Under the pieces are notes generated by a model. The model made no database searches. It saw nothing but the letters and a program-made list of their open reading frames with translations, and had not been told where the DNA came from. DNA of 64,000 nt from Erodium maritimum (taxonomy: Eukaryota > Streptophyta > Magnoliopsida > Geraniales > Geraniaceae). The translations under genes and the position numbers were made by a program. The stretch lies in assembly GCA_963921825.1 (NCBI GenBank), contig OY997595.1, positions 15,679,228-15,743,227 of the forward strand, read 5' to 3'. Shown here piece by piece: positions 1 to 12,989 of the stretch; within the stretch, counting starts at the first letter, position 1, and every line of letters starts with the position of its first letter.

Positions 1-482
1 AGTGAATTTTTGAAAATTAAATACAAATAATTAATAAATAACAATACGCGGTGCTTGTTGTAACACTTTACCCTTAAAATAAAACGAATGAATGTTATGT
101 TGAGTCTCACTCATACTTTGATTCACATTCAGTTTTCATGTTATACCCCAATTGAGCTGTGAGGTGTATGAGAGGTGAATGCATATTCTTCATCTAGTAA
201 AATAATTCTTGACTTCTACGCATTTTCAGCACAAAAAAGAAAAAAATGACCCATGAACTATGTTAGTTGTCATAAAGTTATTAGTTTCATCATAAGAGTT
301 TACATTATTCTTAAACACAAATGATCAAACCCAAGAGTCAAGACAGTGCAGTCAATTTGGGAATATATCCATTGAATTCATATATATGGCCTCATCATCT
401 CCAACTTTAATAAAATATCTTGAGGTGGAGAGCTTTCCTTTGGTCTACGAAAACAGGTCAAGAAGGTGTATTATTAACTACA
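1..482. other. AT-rich flank, no gene seen
   Basis: I see no convincing coding frame, RNA gene or repeat here. It is the sequence just outside the inferred Helitron 3-prime end. Base 482 gives T after the CTAG terminus on the minus strand, as expected for A/T insertion. Confidence 0.5.
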
Positions 483-494
483 CTAGGTGTGAGC

Positions 495-511
495 ACCGCG
501 CTATGCGCGGT
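495..511 (-). repeat. Helitron 3-prime terminal hairpin
   Basis: A perfect 7-bp stem (ACCGCGC, TAT loop, GCGCGGT) lies 8 bases from the terminal CTAG at 483-486. A short GC-rich hairpin just before CTRR is the known Helitron 3-prime signal. Confidence 0.7.
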
Positions 512-2129
512 ATATTATTAGATAAATTATACGTTTTTCTATAAGTCAATTCCGGCTCAAATAATTGAGCAAAATCGAACCTAAAAAACAATACATGAAA
601 GTAAGTGAAATAAAATATCGAAGAGTTTAAAATGTAGTACATTTTAATTTTTTGTACCACGGTCTAACAATCACAACATGCCAATTAGTTATTTTGGGCC
701 ATATTTATTGATGGTAAAGATAAAATCGATAACTGAATGTACGTTCAACAATCATATTACAATAGTACTACTTTAAGTTGTTGTCGACACTATTGGATAA
801 ACTCATAAAACTTAAGGCACCCTCAAGTTTGTAGTAACCATACAACTATACTGACGGTGGCGACATAATTTACACTGCTCTTCTGTCATGACTCATGAGA
901 CAACTTATTTTAACACTGATGATGAAAACCGCCCACATTTTATCCAGATCAAACACTTGAAATAAAAGTATTGATATTCCATTATGTGTCAAAACAAATA
1001 TGTAAACAACCTAGTGTTAGTTGAGGATAGGCTTACATTTCAGTCAACTCAATTGTGAAGTGTTAGTTGAGGATAGACTTCCATGAGCAAGCTTCGGGTC
1101 ACTAATCTTTACAAAAAGAGGGATAGCCTCTATAGTTTTGTCCTTCTTTGACACACTGAGAGAAATCTTGCATCAAAATATTGAACAACCACTACCATTT
1201 TTAGTTATACTATTAATCAATTAACAGAAATTGTTAACAAAAGTAAAAATTAAAATCGCAATTAATATAAATTTGTATAAAAAGTACAAGTATAATAAAT
1301 AAATAAATAAAAAGCAGTAGATGAATGCAAATGCAGAATTAAAATCACAAAACTGGTGCAATCTGATTGAACACCTGAATGCAAACTGTATGCAGAATTC
1401 AAGTCTTTGGTTCTTCCCATTCTCTAAGTACGTAGTCCAACTCCCAATATAAGTAGAAAAAATCAAAACCTATCAATGCTTGGACACCTAAATTTGGCTC
1501 AAAACTGTCAGAATATGAAACTAAATTACCCAATCAATGGCGTGTGCAACGGAAAGACCAGAGACTTGAACAAAAAAACACATTTGCATAGCATCGCAGA
1601 CTCACAAATCACGCACCATATACCATTCCAAAATCAAAATCATAGAAATCTAGAAGCTAGGTAAGAAGTTACGGAGAGGAAATCAGAGATGGTCGAAGCC
1701 GAACTCTTATACAGAACCGGACGACCCGAAACTCTTCCTCTTCTTCATCCGCCTTCGTGGCTCGTCCATTCCCATGTCAATTTCAAAATATTCGATCCAA
1801 TCCATCGATCCACGAACAGTACTCGGGTGAAACTCTCTATCAGAGTTGAACTCGTTTCTATTGGCTTCTACTTATGACAATCGCAACCAGAATCGGCCCT
1901 AATATACTAGAAACACATCAGATATGAATTGAGAGAAGGGAAAAACGAAACGACCGAGCATTGAAAGTAATTGAAACCTAGGACCTAATTAAGAGGGCTT
2001 AGAGGGATTAGCACTATTGAGGACGGTTTAATTGCACATTGATAGAAGGATAACAACAGGAAGAGTTTAAGACTCGTAACAGACGAACACCAAACTGAAA
2101 AAGGAAGAGGGAGCCGAGTCCGAACAAAC
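512..2129. other. Helitron interior without recognisable gene
   Basis: AT-rich sequence. Short open frames near 1476-1664 and 1689-1877 could be captured coding scraps, but I recognise neither. No RNA gene or repeat array was seen. Confidence 0.4.
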
Positions 2130-2132
2130 TTA

Positions 2133-3451
2133 GAGCATCCACAACCGTGAGATGTTAATCCCACGCTAATCCAATACCACACCAACGTCTGGGCTGCAGA
2201 ACCCAATGGTTGGGTAACAGTCTCGGCCCACCAACGCCATATGTGCCGGTAGCGCTATCCATTACTTTTTTTATTATTCAACTTTATCCAAGCGGTTGGA
2301 TATCAATGTCTTTCCTTTTATTTTAAATTTTAGGGCTAATTGTTGAAACTTACCCTTATGTATTGGTCACGAACACTATGCTACCCTCCTTTTCAAAATG
2401 ATATTTGTAGTACCTTATCTATTTGTCACGCGATTACGTTAAGAAAAATAGACGGTAAAATGCCGTTTTTTCCATTCCGTTAGTCATATGACCTCAAGTG
2501 TCATATAATGGATGGTAAAATGACGTTTTTTCCTTCATTATTTGACTTTTATACATTTTATAAGGAACATTATCATTGCACCCTCGTTGTTTTTCCTTAT
2601 AAAATATATAGAGGTCAAATAATTAAGGAAAAAAACGTCATTTTACCATCCATTATATGACACTTGAGGTCATATGACTAACGAAATGGAAAAAGCGGCA
2701 TTTTACCGTCTATTTTTCTTAACGTAATCGCGTGACCAATAGATAAGGTACTGCAAATATCATTTTGAAAAGGAGGGTAGCATAGTGTTTGTGACCAATA
2801 CATAAGGGTAAGTTTCAACAATTAACCCTAAATTTTACAATCAGTCGTGTATTAACATTAATGTCTTTTTTTTTAAATTTCGGAATTAATTGAAATCTGA
2901 CAAAAATTAATTGGTTTTGAGTTTTGACCCACTAAAAAATTAGGGAAAAACTGATTTAATTCAAAGAAAATTAAAAATAAATTCTTTTTGAAGTGTAATG
3001 CAACCATATTTTCAAACCATCAATTATCAAATCATTTTTTGAGATTTGTAAAATATAATACTATTTTTTAGTTTCAAGAGTAATTAATTTTTTATTTCGA
3101 AGATTAAAAATATAATAGGTTTTCAAATTTTATATTTTCATAATATATTTTTGACACATTTTTTAAATTCCAAATATATATTTTTTATAGCTCAATTTCA
3201 TGTGCAGTCGATATTTTGAAATAAATTACATATTTATTTTATTACATTACATTTTATTTGGAAAATAAAAATAAATTAAGTAATTCAATAAAATAGTAAT
3301 AAAATAATATTTTAATTTTAATTTTACCTTAGCATTTCTTTATTGTAAACAAAAAATTAATCATCACTAAATAGTATCATCTCTTTTCCACGTGGCACTT
3401 GTTTTTCTCTCCTTAAGTGATGCTAAGATAATGCTAGAGATGTGGATGCTC
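2133..3451. mobile_element. PIF/Harbinger-like MITE with TTA target duplication
   Basis: The ends are perfect 11-bp inverted repeats (GAGCATCCACA at 2133-2143 and its complement at 3441-3451). They are flanked by TTA on both sides (2130-2132 and 3452-3454). A trinucleotide TTA duplication with this sort of end fits Tourist/PIF-Harbinger elements. The 1.3-kb interior is AT-rich, has no transposase frame, and contains a younger fold-back insertion at 2333-2828. Confidence 0.6.
2333..2828. mobile_element. Mutator-type fold-back MITE, 496 bp
   Basis: The two halves are a near-perfect inverted repeat; arms of about 230 bp meet around 2560-2590. The ends start GGG(C/T)TAATTGTTG. A perfect 9-bp direct repeat, TAAATTTTA, flanks it at 2324-2332 and 2829-2837. 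A 9-bp duplication with long inverted ends is the signature of Mutator-superfamily MITEs. It has no coding capacity. Confidence 0.75.
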
Positions 3452-3454
3452 TTA

Positions 3455-4515
3455 GAGCCAAGAAGTGAGATTTTTAGTAAGCATAGAACGTCACGTCAGC
3501 TGCCATGTCAACAATTAACTTTGCTATTATATATTATAGTTTCTACGTGATATTATTATCCAGGTCAAATCCTAAAAAGATTAGTGAACTTAACTATAAC
3601 CATAATATTAGTTAATTCATTCTAAAGGAATTTGCATTTATCATCCGAAGTGTTTTGGCTTAGATGGAAAGATTTAGCATACTCACCTTCAATTTTGAAA
3701 ATTGATCAACCAATGACAACTCCTGATGGATCATGTCAACCAAACTACAAAAACGAAGGATATGTTTTCCATCAAAACCATAAAAGCTTACTTGTTTCCA
3801 AATTTGAATACACTGATGTCTCCTCAATCGGATGTCATCCTCAACACATATTCCGTTGGACTTGTCGGCATCGTCGTTGCTGTGGGGATTTTGGGGGCTT
3901 GTCGGTGGACCTCCGTCAATATAGCCTGCTGCGGAGGATAGGCCCTGGCCGGAGCAGAAGTCAGTGTTGTCTGTGTTACTCGACTATGATCGATTGAAAT
4001 GGAGAAGAAGATAAAGCCCACCGGCAAAAAAAAAGTCCGGCGTGGTTTGAGTGTTTGAATCTTTGCTTCCAATTTAAAAGATTTTTGGGGTTAATCCTAT
4101 GAAATTGGCCTCGCTTGAACCTAGACTTAAGGAAGTGTCTCCAAACCACACATCTAGCCAAAACCATACGCGAGTGGCTGACCCCTTGGATCAGTGCAAC
4201 CTTGTCTTCTAAGGTGCACCCTAAACCAATCCTCTCTCCGCCAATTCATGAAAAAGTCCTACCTAGAAGGATCTATCATCCACCTCCAAGCGGCCAAGAT
4301 CACAATCATAGACCTCCCACCCAAATCAAGCACAAACAACTTGCTTCCACGATAAATCCACCTCAAGAGCGAATCGCCACCACCACTCAGACAACAGGCT
4401 CTCATTAACCCGAGCCAATCTTCTCAATCTCAGACTCATTCCCTCCTTGGTGAGCAAACCACATACCAACTAACCCTATATAAGGCCTTTTTGGTTGAAG
4501 ATCCTACGAAAATAG
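3455..4515. other. Helitron interior, no assigned gene
   Basis: A weak open frame at 3632-3997 includes a hydrophobic stretch, but I recognise no family and codon use is unconvincing. The stretch lies just downstream of the RPA-like pseudogene stop. Confidence 0.35.
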
Positions 4516-6570
4516 TTATCCAGTGGTATAATCATCGGATCCATCACAATCAAATTTGTCACCAACGAATTTCCTTTTTTTAGCACCATTATCTTCAAGA
4601 GTAGCACAAACTTTATCTTTCCTTGTAATAGGTTTACCATCATCGGGTCCATCACAAACAGATTCATCACCAACGAATTTCCTTTTTTCGCACCATTATC
4701 TTTAAAAACAGCACAAACAGCACAAACTTTATCTTTCCCTTTAGTAGGTTTACGAAATACCTACAAAAAATACAAACAAGTTGTAAAAGGACTACACAAA
4801 AAAAACATTATTATACATTAATGATATGTGAAAATATATATATATATCAAATAGAGAATTACCTTACAAGTGTTTGTTTCATCTCCTACATTGAAGATAT
4901 CACAAATAGTAAGGACATCACTACCATATTTAAGATTATACTCATTCAGCCTTATCTTAAAAATGTATTCGCTCCCAATAAGGTTAAGAATTTCAGGTGG
5001 AAATTTTGTAGGATTTGCTGAATATTTGTTGAACAACTTCATGGCAGAACAATCAATTAACCGTTCAGCTAATCTATTCAAAATGACATATGTGAGCATG
5101 CATGTATCATCAGTCACGTCAAATTGAACTTTATTTCTGTCAAAAATACAAATTCAAACAAATCACATAAAATATAGTCATTTATGCCAAGTAATATGCT
5201 ACAATAACTGAAGTTTCATACACAGTTACAATACAACTTTTGAAGCCGAAAAAAACCAACCATTATTTTCAGAGAAACTATTGATTTTCCCAATAAAAGT
5301 ACTTTTATAGCCCTACAAGAAACAGATAAGTCATTAGAGTAATTCAATATAATACATGACAAAATTGAGTTACCAAAATCTTACAATGGTATATTTTCCC
5401 AATCGACACTTAAAATCTCTGAAATACACATCCGATTCTCCATAGCTTCCTTCTCCACATATTTCTTAACACCATTGTAAAGAACCAAAAAAGCATTCCT
5501 TGGTATTACATTTGCAAACCTTTCAATCAAACTTTCAACATATTCATGTCCCAGGTTAACATGAACATGCGTAGCACCAGTTGTTGAAAATTTTAAGACG
5601 TTTGATAGAAGAAGGCACTAATTAAAAAAAAGAAAAATATAATTGATATATAATTTAAAAATACAAAAAAATAGTACCTTGATATCGTTTAATATTTGTG
5701 GAAGTAAATATTACAATAACTGGATTTGGTGTAGTGGCTATATTGTACTTATCAAGAAAACCCCTTGCATCATCCCCCCAAAGAGTCACTTTACATGTCA
5801 CAGAGGTGTGAACAAAAAAAAACAACTTAATAGTCACAGCACAAAAAAAAAAAGACATACATAATAATACAAACCTATCAATTATCATCTCAAGGTCCCG
5901 CTTTTCAAACCCGTCTGAAACACTTTCAACATCACAAACTTTGGTTAAACATTCAACGATATCTGCAAAATTAAACAATTATAATCAAATAAAAAGATTA
6001 CAAAATACAACAACACTTTGAATACAAAATATAATATACACATATATCGACTCACCGGAGAGTAGAGTGTTATCATTTATACGAGATTTCAGTGTTTCAT
6101 GAGACACAAACTGAAAAGCATGAAAGGGGATGGTGGGAACATCTTCTTTGATCTTCTTCACAGATGTAAGTAGAGTAAAAAACAACTTATATATGTTGTC
6201 AGTGGGACAATATTCTCCAGTGATTTTCACAACACTATAAGAACTAACTACGTAAACACATCTAACCGTTAATAGATTTTTGAACCGAGGAAGCATATTG
6301 CGTCTAACTTGCGCCCACATTAAAGTACCCTGCAGTACAAAAAAACATTAATAACAACATGAAAATAACAATGTAAATAAAAAATTGTTAACATAACAAT
6401 AGACAATGTAAATAAAAATTGTAACAAACCTCTTCATCAGTAACCACAATATCAAGACTTATGATTTCCTTAGTTTTAGAATTAATTGTTTCCCATAGCC
6501 TACACACTCCGACTCTAATTGGCCCGACAATAGCGGAAGTTGTCAATGACTTCAAAGTAATGTTCTCCAT
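4516..6570 (-). pseudogene. Replication protein A large subunit-like (DUF223/OB-fold) pseudogene
   Basis: RPA70-like proteins bind single-stranded DNA through tandem OB folds, and plant Helitrons often carry such genes. The likely pieces on the minus strand are 6430-6570 (start; includes RLWETINSKTKEIISLD), 6056-6329 (DUF223 OB fold), 5875-5962, about 5678-5810 (VTLWGDDARGF), about 5397-5615, 4863-5136 (C-terminal domain, FDVTDDTCMLTYV) and 4516-4751 (Lys/Arg-rich tail). Introns 1 and 2 and the one before the tail have good GT/AG sites. The join from 5678 into 5615 hits a stop in the expected frame. The tail holds a 107-bp tandem repeat in which one copy has six A where the other has seven, giving a frameshift. 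No upstream ATG beyond 6570 was needed. A diverged functional paralogue with different splicing remains possible. Confidence 0.65.
4539..4756. repeat. Two-copy tandem repeat in the RPA-like tail
   Basis: Two units of about 107 bp (4539-4645 and 4646-4756) repeat the segment encoding DNGAKKRKFVGD on the minus strand. The A-run length differs between copies (7 and 6), so the frame is broken in the second unit. Confidence 0.7.
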
Positions 6571-7097
6571 TAATTAGCAAAAACCTGCAACAAAAGAACA
6601 GCCACAATTGTTTATGAAAAGTACATTATATAAGCAGTCAAATAAATACACAGTAAAATAAAAACAAATCCAAAATTTAAGACACGTAAATGGAACGAAA
6701 GTGAAGAAATAGAAAAAATACAATTCTGAGATATTGAAACTTCAGAAGATGAATTCTATAGGGTGGTAGTAGAACCTTTATTTATACTGAAACCAAGACT
6801 GAATCCTTAGTAATTTAAGCCTACAAGTCCTAATAAAACTACAAGGATAAAAAAACAATCCTATTATAACTATATGTTATTTTATTTTTTCTTTATCCTT
6901 AGTAATTTAGACCTAGTACAACTATGAGAATAACAATACGATCTCGCCACGTCTCCATTACTTGATGAACGATCTGATTAGTTAGGGATTAAAAACAGGC
7001 TTCACAGAAAATATTATAAAATTCCAAAAGTAAAATTAAATTAAATAATAATTATTACATAATTTGTAGTGTTGTCTGAGATTTAAATTAGGAAATA

Positions 7098-8133
7098 GGG
7101 AAAATTTCATTTTACCACCATGTCAAACATTTAACTTCAGTTTAATACCCTGGCATAAATTTTTATCAGTTTCATACCCTAAGCAAACTTTTAATTTCAC
7201 TTTCATACCCAGCCGGGTAAAATGTCCAAAATACCCCTAACTATTACTCAAATTTTCATCTCATGCCACTGACTCAGAATTTGAAAAGAAGTGAAATGAC
7301 AATAATACCCTTCATTGTTTAGGGTGTTCAACTGAAAATTTCAATAATTTTAAAACAAAATCAGTTTTTTTTACAAATTCATTTTTTAATTTCAAAAAAT
7401 CATATTTTAATTTTAAAAATACATAAAATAAATTTTTTTTATATAAAAATATTTTTTTATTAAAAACAGTTTTATTTTTTAAAAAAATTAATTTTATTTA
7501 TATTAAAAAAAAACTGGAGATGCTCGCGACTTCCTTCTTCTCCGGCGTGGTCTCCGGCCACCCCTCCTCCGCCGGCGTCGTCCCCGGCCACCACCACTTC
7601 GCCGGCGTCGTCCCCGAGCTCCTTCTACTCGAAGTGGTGGTGGCCGGGGACGACCCCGGCGGAGGAGGGGTGGCCGGAGACCACGCCGGAGAAGAAGGAA
7701 GTCGCGAGCAGCTCCAGTTTTTTTTTAATATAAATAAAATTAATTTTTTAAAAAAATAAAACTGTTTTTAATAAAAAAATATTTTTATATAAAAAAAATT
7801 GATTTTATGTTTTTTTAAAATTAAAATCTGATTTTTTGAAATTAAAAAATGAATTTGTAAAAAAAACTGATTTTGTTTTAAAATTATTGAAATTTTCAGT
7901 TGAACACCCTAAACAATGAAGGGTATTATTGTCATTTCACTTCTTTTCAAATTCTGAGTCAGTGGCATGAGATGAAAATTTGAGTAATAGTTAGGGGTAT
8001 TTTGGACATTTTACCCGGCTGGGTATGAAAGTGAAATTAAAAGTTTGCTTAGGGTATGAAACTGATAAAAATTTATGCCAGGGTATTAAACTGAAGTTAA
8101 ATGTTTGACAGGGTGGTAAAATGAAATTTTCTC
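7098..8133. mobile_element. Mutator-type fold-back element, 1036 bp hairpin
   Basis: The whole element is a near-perfect palindrome with arms of about 510 bp meeting near 7610-7628. The ends read GGGAAAATTTC on the left and GAGAAAATTTC on the right, read inward. A perfect 9-bp target duplication, TAGGAAATA, lies at 7089-7097 and 8134-8142. The arms are AT-rich outside, but about 110 bp next to the centre is GC-rich and looks like coding DNA captured in inverted orientation. A transcript would fold into a very long hairpin. No transposase is present. Confidence 0.8.
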
Positions 8134-8443
8134 TAGGAAATATCAAACAAATTTCCAAAATTGACAGGTTCTGAATAGCACTAAGTTTAAAAAACTATTT
8201 TTAGAAGCTCACCGAGAGAAGTAGAAAGATATTTTTGCACAACAAGGAGAAGAATCTGAGAGATCAGATATGGATTTTGCCAAAAAAACATCAAATAGAC
8301 CATCAGACACACAAAAAAAATAACTACTTACTACTCCAAACTAGCTTCACCAGCATAGAAGCATGAAATCAAAAGAAGAGGAGCAAAACATACATTGTAC
8401 ATACCAAGTAAAGCATCATGATAAAATTTGAGTACGAGAATAC

Positions 8444-8699
<256 letters not shown>

Positions 8700-9040
8700 T
8701 CAGTGAAGCTCGAAATCAAGGCCAAGCGGTCGAAAGTGTTGATTGTCGCGAAGAGGGCATCTGGGTCGGCGTCGCCGGTTCCGACTACCGATGGGAGGTT
8801 CGGGCGGAAATGAAGAGCGGCTTGTCAAAGAGAAGTCCCGGATTCATTGTGACTCCATATTGCTTCAAGAGGACGGAAAGGTTGACGGCGCTTCGCTGCG
8901 AGGAAGACGCCGGAGGAGCTACCTTCGTCCTCGTTTCCGTCGCGAAAAAGACGTCGGAGCTTCCTCGCTTACAAAGGTGACGCTGCCGCCGCACCTCTGC
9001 AATGTTTCATTTCGATTCCGATTTCAATTTTGATTCAGAT
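8700..9040 (-). other. GC-rich captured coding-like segment, unidentified (copy 1)
   Basis: Upstream of the RBX1 exons the minus strand reads an open stretch ending ...LLFDKPLFISA. It continues one frame over as PNLPSVVGTGDADPDALF, so one frameshift would restore a longer frame. GC content is far above the flanks. I do not recognise the parent gene. Its position at the Helitron 5-prime end, in the same orientation as RBX1, suggests a second captured fragment. Confidence 0.4.
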
Positions 9041-9857
9041 TTGTCGAAGAGATAAATTTAAGAGAAATTGTGGAAGAGATAAGGATGCAAAAAAAAGGAA
9101 ATTGAAAAAAAACAAATAATAGAACGCAATCGAAGAGATAAGGATGCAAAAAAAAAGGAAATTTAAAAAAAACAAATAATAGAACACAAGAAATTTTGTT
9201 TTTGCGATTTGCGCACATGAGGGAGAGTGAGGCGCGTTACGTGCGAGTGTGAGGCATGAGAACAGCGCGTGTTATACCGTGTTATTTTGCTTTTATATAC
9301 AATAGATTTTCAGTTGAACACCCTAAACAATGAAGGGTATTATTGTCATTTCACTTCTTTTCAAATTCTGAGTCAGTGGCATGAGATGAAAATTTGAGTA
9401 ATAGTTAGGGGTATTTTGGACATTTTACCCGGCTGGGTATGAAAGTGAAATTAAAAGTTTGCTTAGGGTATGAAACTGATAAAAATTTATGCCAGGGTAT
9501 TAAACTGAAGTTAAATGTTTGACAGGGTGGTAAAATGAAATTTTCTCTAGGAAATATCAAACAAATTTCCAAAATTGACAGGTTCTGAATAGCACTAAGT
9601 TTAAAAAACTATTTTTAGAAGCTCACCGAGAGAAGTAGAAAGATATTTTTGCACAACAAGGAGAAGAATCTGAGAGATCAGATATGGATTTTGCCAAAAA
9701 AACATCAAATAGACCATCAGACACAAAAAAAAAATAACTACTTACTACTCCAAACTAGCTTCACCAGCATAGAAGCATGAAATCAAAAGAAGAGGAGCAA
9801 AACATACATTGTACATACCAAGTAAAGCATCATGATAAAATTTGAGTACGAGAATAC

Positions 9858-10113
<256 letters not shown>

Positions 10114-10454
10114 TCAGTGAAGCTCGAAATCAAGGCCAAGCGGTCGAAAGTGTTGATTGTCGCGAAGAGGGCATCTGGGTCGGCGTCGCCGGTTCCGACT
10201 ACCGATGGGAGGTTCGGGCGGAAATGAAGAGCGGCTTGTCAAAGAGAAGTCCCGGATTCATTGTGACTCCATATTGCTTCAAGAGGACGGAAAGGTTGAC
10301 GGCGCTTCGCTGCGAGGAAGACGCCGGAGGAGCTACCTTCGTCCTCGTTTCCGTCGCGAAAAAGACGTCGGAGCTTCCTCGCTTACAAAGGTGACGCTGC
10401 CGCCGCACCTCTGCAATGTTTCATTTCGATTCCGATTTCAATTTTGATTCAGAT
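10114..10454 (-). other. GC-rich captured coding-like segment, unidentified (copy 2)
   Basis: Tandem copy of 8700-9040 with the same frameshifted open stretches; parent gene not recognised. Confidence 0.4.
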
Positions 10455-11138
10455 TTGTCGAAGAGATAAATTTAAGAGAAATTGTGGAAGAGATAAGGAT
10501 GCAAAAAAAAGGAAATTGAAAAAAAACAAATAATAGAACGCAATCGAAGAGATAAGGATGCAAAAAAAAAGGAAATTTAAAAAAAACAAATAATAGAACA
10601 CAAGAAATTTTGTTTTTGCGATTTGCGCACATGAGGGAGAGTGAGGCGCGTTACGTGCGAGTGTGAGGCATGAGAACAGCGCGTGTTATACCGTGTTATT
10701 TTGCTTTTATATACAATAGATTAAAGAGAAAATGAATTAATAAAAATAAAAAGTAAGGATGAAAATAAATGAAAAGAAAAGAAAGTAAAAAACTATTAAA
10801 GAAAAATAAAAAAGGATAAAAACGGTAAATTTTGAATATTTCAAGATTATTAAAGGATATTATAATTATTTTTATCTTTTTAGTGTTTTTAAGAAAACGT
10901 GGGGTGATTGACTTTTGAAAATCAGATTATAATAATTTTGTGTTTTTTGGATGAAAAATTGATTATGTTTAATAAAAAAAAATATTAAGTAGTTAAAATA
11001 TATTTGTAATAAATCTGATAATTAAATAATTATTCGAAAATCGTGTATAATTAAAAAAAAATTATATTTTCGTTTTACTTATAACCAAATGAAAATTTCC
11101 TCGTAAATAAATATCTTAGCATCGGACTAGTTTTTTGG

Positions 11139-11170
11139 TATAAAAAAATCGTGCCACATCCTTATAAGGG
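11139..11170 (+). promoter_or_regulatory. Putative SIP1 core promoter
   Basis: TATAAAAA at 11139-11146 and a second TATAA at 11163-11167 lie 110-140 bp before the SIP1 ATG. They are followed by a purine-rich leader (11235-11275). Either could be the TATA box; this is inference from position. Confidence 0.45.
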
Positions 11171-11276
11171 GCTCAGATTCGACGTCTGATGTCACTTTCT
11201 TGCTCTCTTTGGCTTCCGAGCGGAATAAACAGTAGCAACCTCCGAGAAGCAGAGAAGAGAAGAGAGAAAGGAGAAA

Positions 11277-11999
11277 ATGGGTACCATCAGAGCGGCCATG
11301 GGAGACGCAGTCCTGACCTTCATGTGGGTCTTCAGCGCCCCGTCTCTCGGCGTCTTCACCGTCATAATCGCCGCCGCACTCGACGTCCCCGCCCGCTCTC
11401 TGGCCGGCCTCTTCATCACCACCGTGCTCGCCACCGTCCTCGTCCTCATCTTCAGCGTCATAGGGAACCTCATGGGCGGTGCCAGCTTCAACCCCTCCGC
11501 CACCGCCACTCTCTACGCCGCCGGGCTGAAGCCCGACGTGTCCCTGATCTCCATGGCAATCCGATTCCCAGCTCAGGCGGCCGGCGGGGCTCTGGGGGCC
11601 AGGGCGATCCTGCAGCTGATGCCGGAGCAGTACAAGTTCATGCTCAAAGGTCCCTCCTTGAAGGTGGATTTGCACAGCGGGGCTGTGGCTGAGGGGGTGT
11701 TGACTTTTGTGCTCAATTTCGCTCTACTTGTGGTGTTCCTGAGGGGACCCAAGAACCTGCTGGTCAAGGTTTGGCTGCTGGCTATGGCTACAGTGGGATT
11801 GGTTAGTGTTGGATCTGGCTACACTGGACCTTCCATGAACCCTGCCAATGCCTTTGGATGGGCTTATGTCCACAATTGGCACAACTCTTGGGAGCTTTTC
11901 TATGTCTACTGGATTTGCCCATTATTGGGATCTATATTGGCTGCCAAGCTCTTCTGCTTTCTCCTTCCACTTCCCCTTCCAAAGGAGAAGAAAGCTTGA
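11277..11999 (+). CDS. SIP1: Small basic intrinsic protein, SIP1-type aquaporin
   Basis: A 240-aa major intrinsic protein that would form a channel for water or small solutes, by family knowledge mainly in the endoplasmic reticulum membrane. The first pore loop carries N72-P73-S74 instead of NPA and the second carries N188-P189-A190. An altered first NPA box is diagnostic of the SIP1 group. Several hydrophobic helices surround the boxes. The N-terminus before helix 1 is very short and the C-terminus ends KEKKA, a lysine-rich tail consistent with ER retention. Length matches the family. The frame is open from ATG to TGA without an intron. The chosen ATG follows a purine-rich leader and starts the typical helix 1. 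Coding GC is high in the 5-prime half. The gene sits between the Helitron and the ADT gene and looks intact. Confidence 0.93.
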   Translation: MGTIRAAMGDAVLTFMWVFSAPSLGVFTVIIAAALDVPARSLAGLFITTVLATVLVLIFSVIGNLMGGASFNPSATATLYAAGLKPDVSLISMAIRFPAQAAGGALGARAILQLMPEQYKFMLKGPSLKVDLHSGAVAEGVLTFVLNFALLVVFLRGPKNLLVKVWLLAMATVGLVSVGSGYTGPSMNPANAFGWAYVHNWHNSWELFYVYWICPLLGSILAAKLFCFLLPLPLPKEKKA

Positions 12000-12989
12000 A
12001 CCTTTGATTGCTTAAATTATGTAGTTGCAGACTTGCATTTTCATGCTACCTTTGGAACCTGAATAGGTGGTGTTGTAATAGTTTTCTGTTGGCTTACATG
12101 CCCAATTGAAGTGAAGAAAACCCATTATGCAGTGAATTGCTTCTGTCAATTTTAGATTATCTTTCAGTAGTGATGGTTTGGCTATTTTGGGATTCAGCTC
12201 ACACTGCTTTCTCACTTCTTTTTTGTTGATACTTGATATGAATATTGGGAGTGTTATTTGTTGGTTTACCTTGGAAATCACATGAGGGTGCAGAAACTGA
12301 GGCCTCCATCAGATTCTTACAATAATCAACTCATCCCATGAATTCAGTTGATTTGAGTTACTTCTTCTTGAGAACCAATAGGGCCTTCATGTATGAACAA
12401 AGGTCCAGGACAGAGGTTTCCTAGAATGCTTTGGAAAAGGATGCACATGATTCTCTGTGCAGGTTAGGCAAAGCCTTTATTTGGCTATGCATAGGCCACA
12501 GAAATTCACACCTTCACCTGCTAGTCTTAAGTTAATGAATGTTTGAACTTTGAAGGTTGGATCAAGATATATGTAGACTGATTGTGATCAGATTACCAAT
12601 TAACGTTACATGATCAGAAATTGCAAAGAAGTCAAGTGCCGCGGTTTTTTATTCATTCATGGCATTGTCTTGATCGAATCGAAACATGGAACAGCCGAAG
12701 AAGAGAGGCAAGTGTAACCTTGAAGTCATGGAAGAGGGAACTCTTAAAGAAGACAGAATCTACATGAAGCACTTAGGCAAGAAGGATAGCATGTACTATG
12801 TTGGTGCAGCCATCTAAGCAGCAAGTCCCTTAAAGGTCAGACCACAAGAACCAAAGCACCAAACAAGCTATTACTTGAAGAGCAGCATTATGGAAAGAGA
12901 AGAAGCAAAACTAGCATCTACCTCATCATGGAAAGAGACTGAACCACAAGAACCAACCAAAACCCTAAACCAAACTGTCTCTTTTCTCT
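12000..12989. other. SIP1 3-prime region and gene-free spacer
   Basis: The first 250 bases are probably the SIP1 3-prime UTR. The rest shows no convincing gene. Confidence 0.4.

Noticed and set aside
3632..4072. Possible membrane protein with a hydrophobic segment
   Set aside because: The hydrophobic stretch appears in one of several overlapping frames on both strands with no homology I can name.
11127..11675. Long open frame antisense to SIP1 (182 codons)
   Set aside because: Shadow of the GC-rich SIP1 coding strand; no domain and no promoter of its own.
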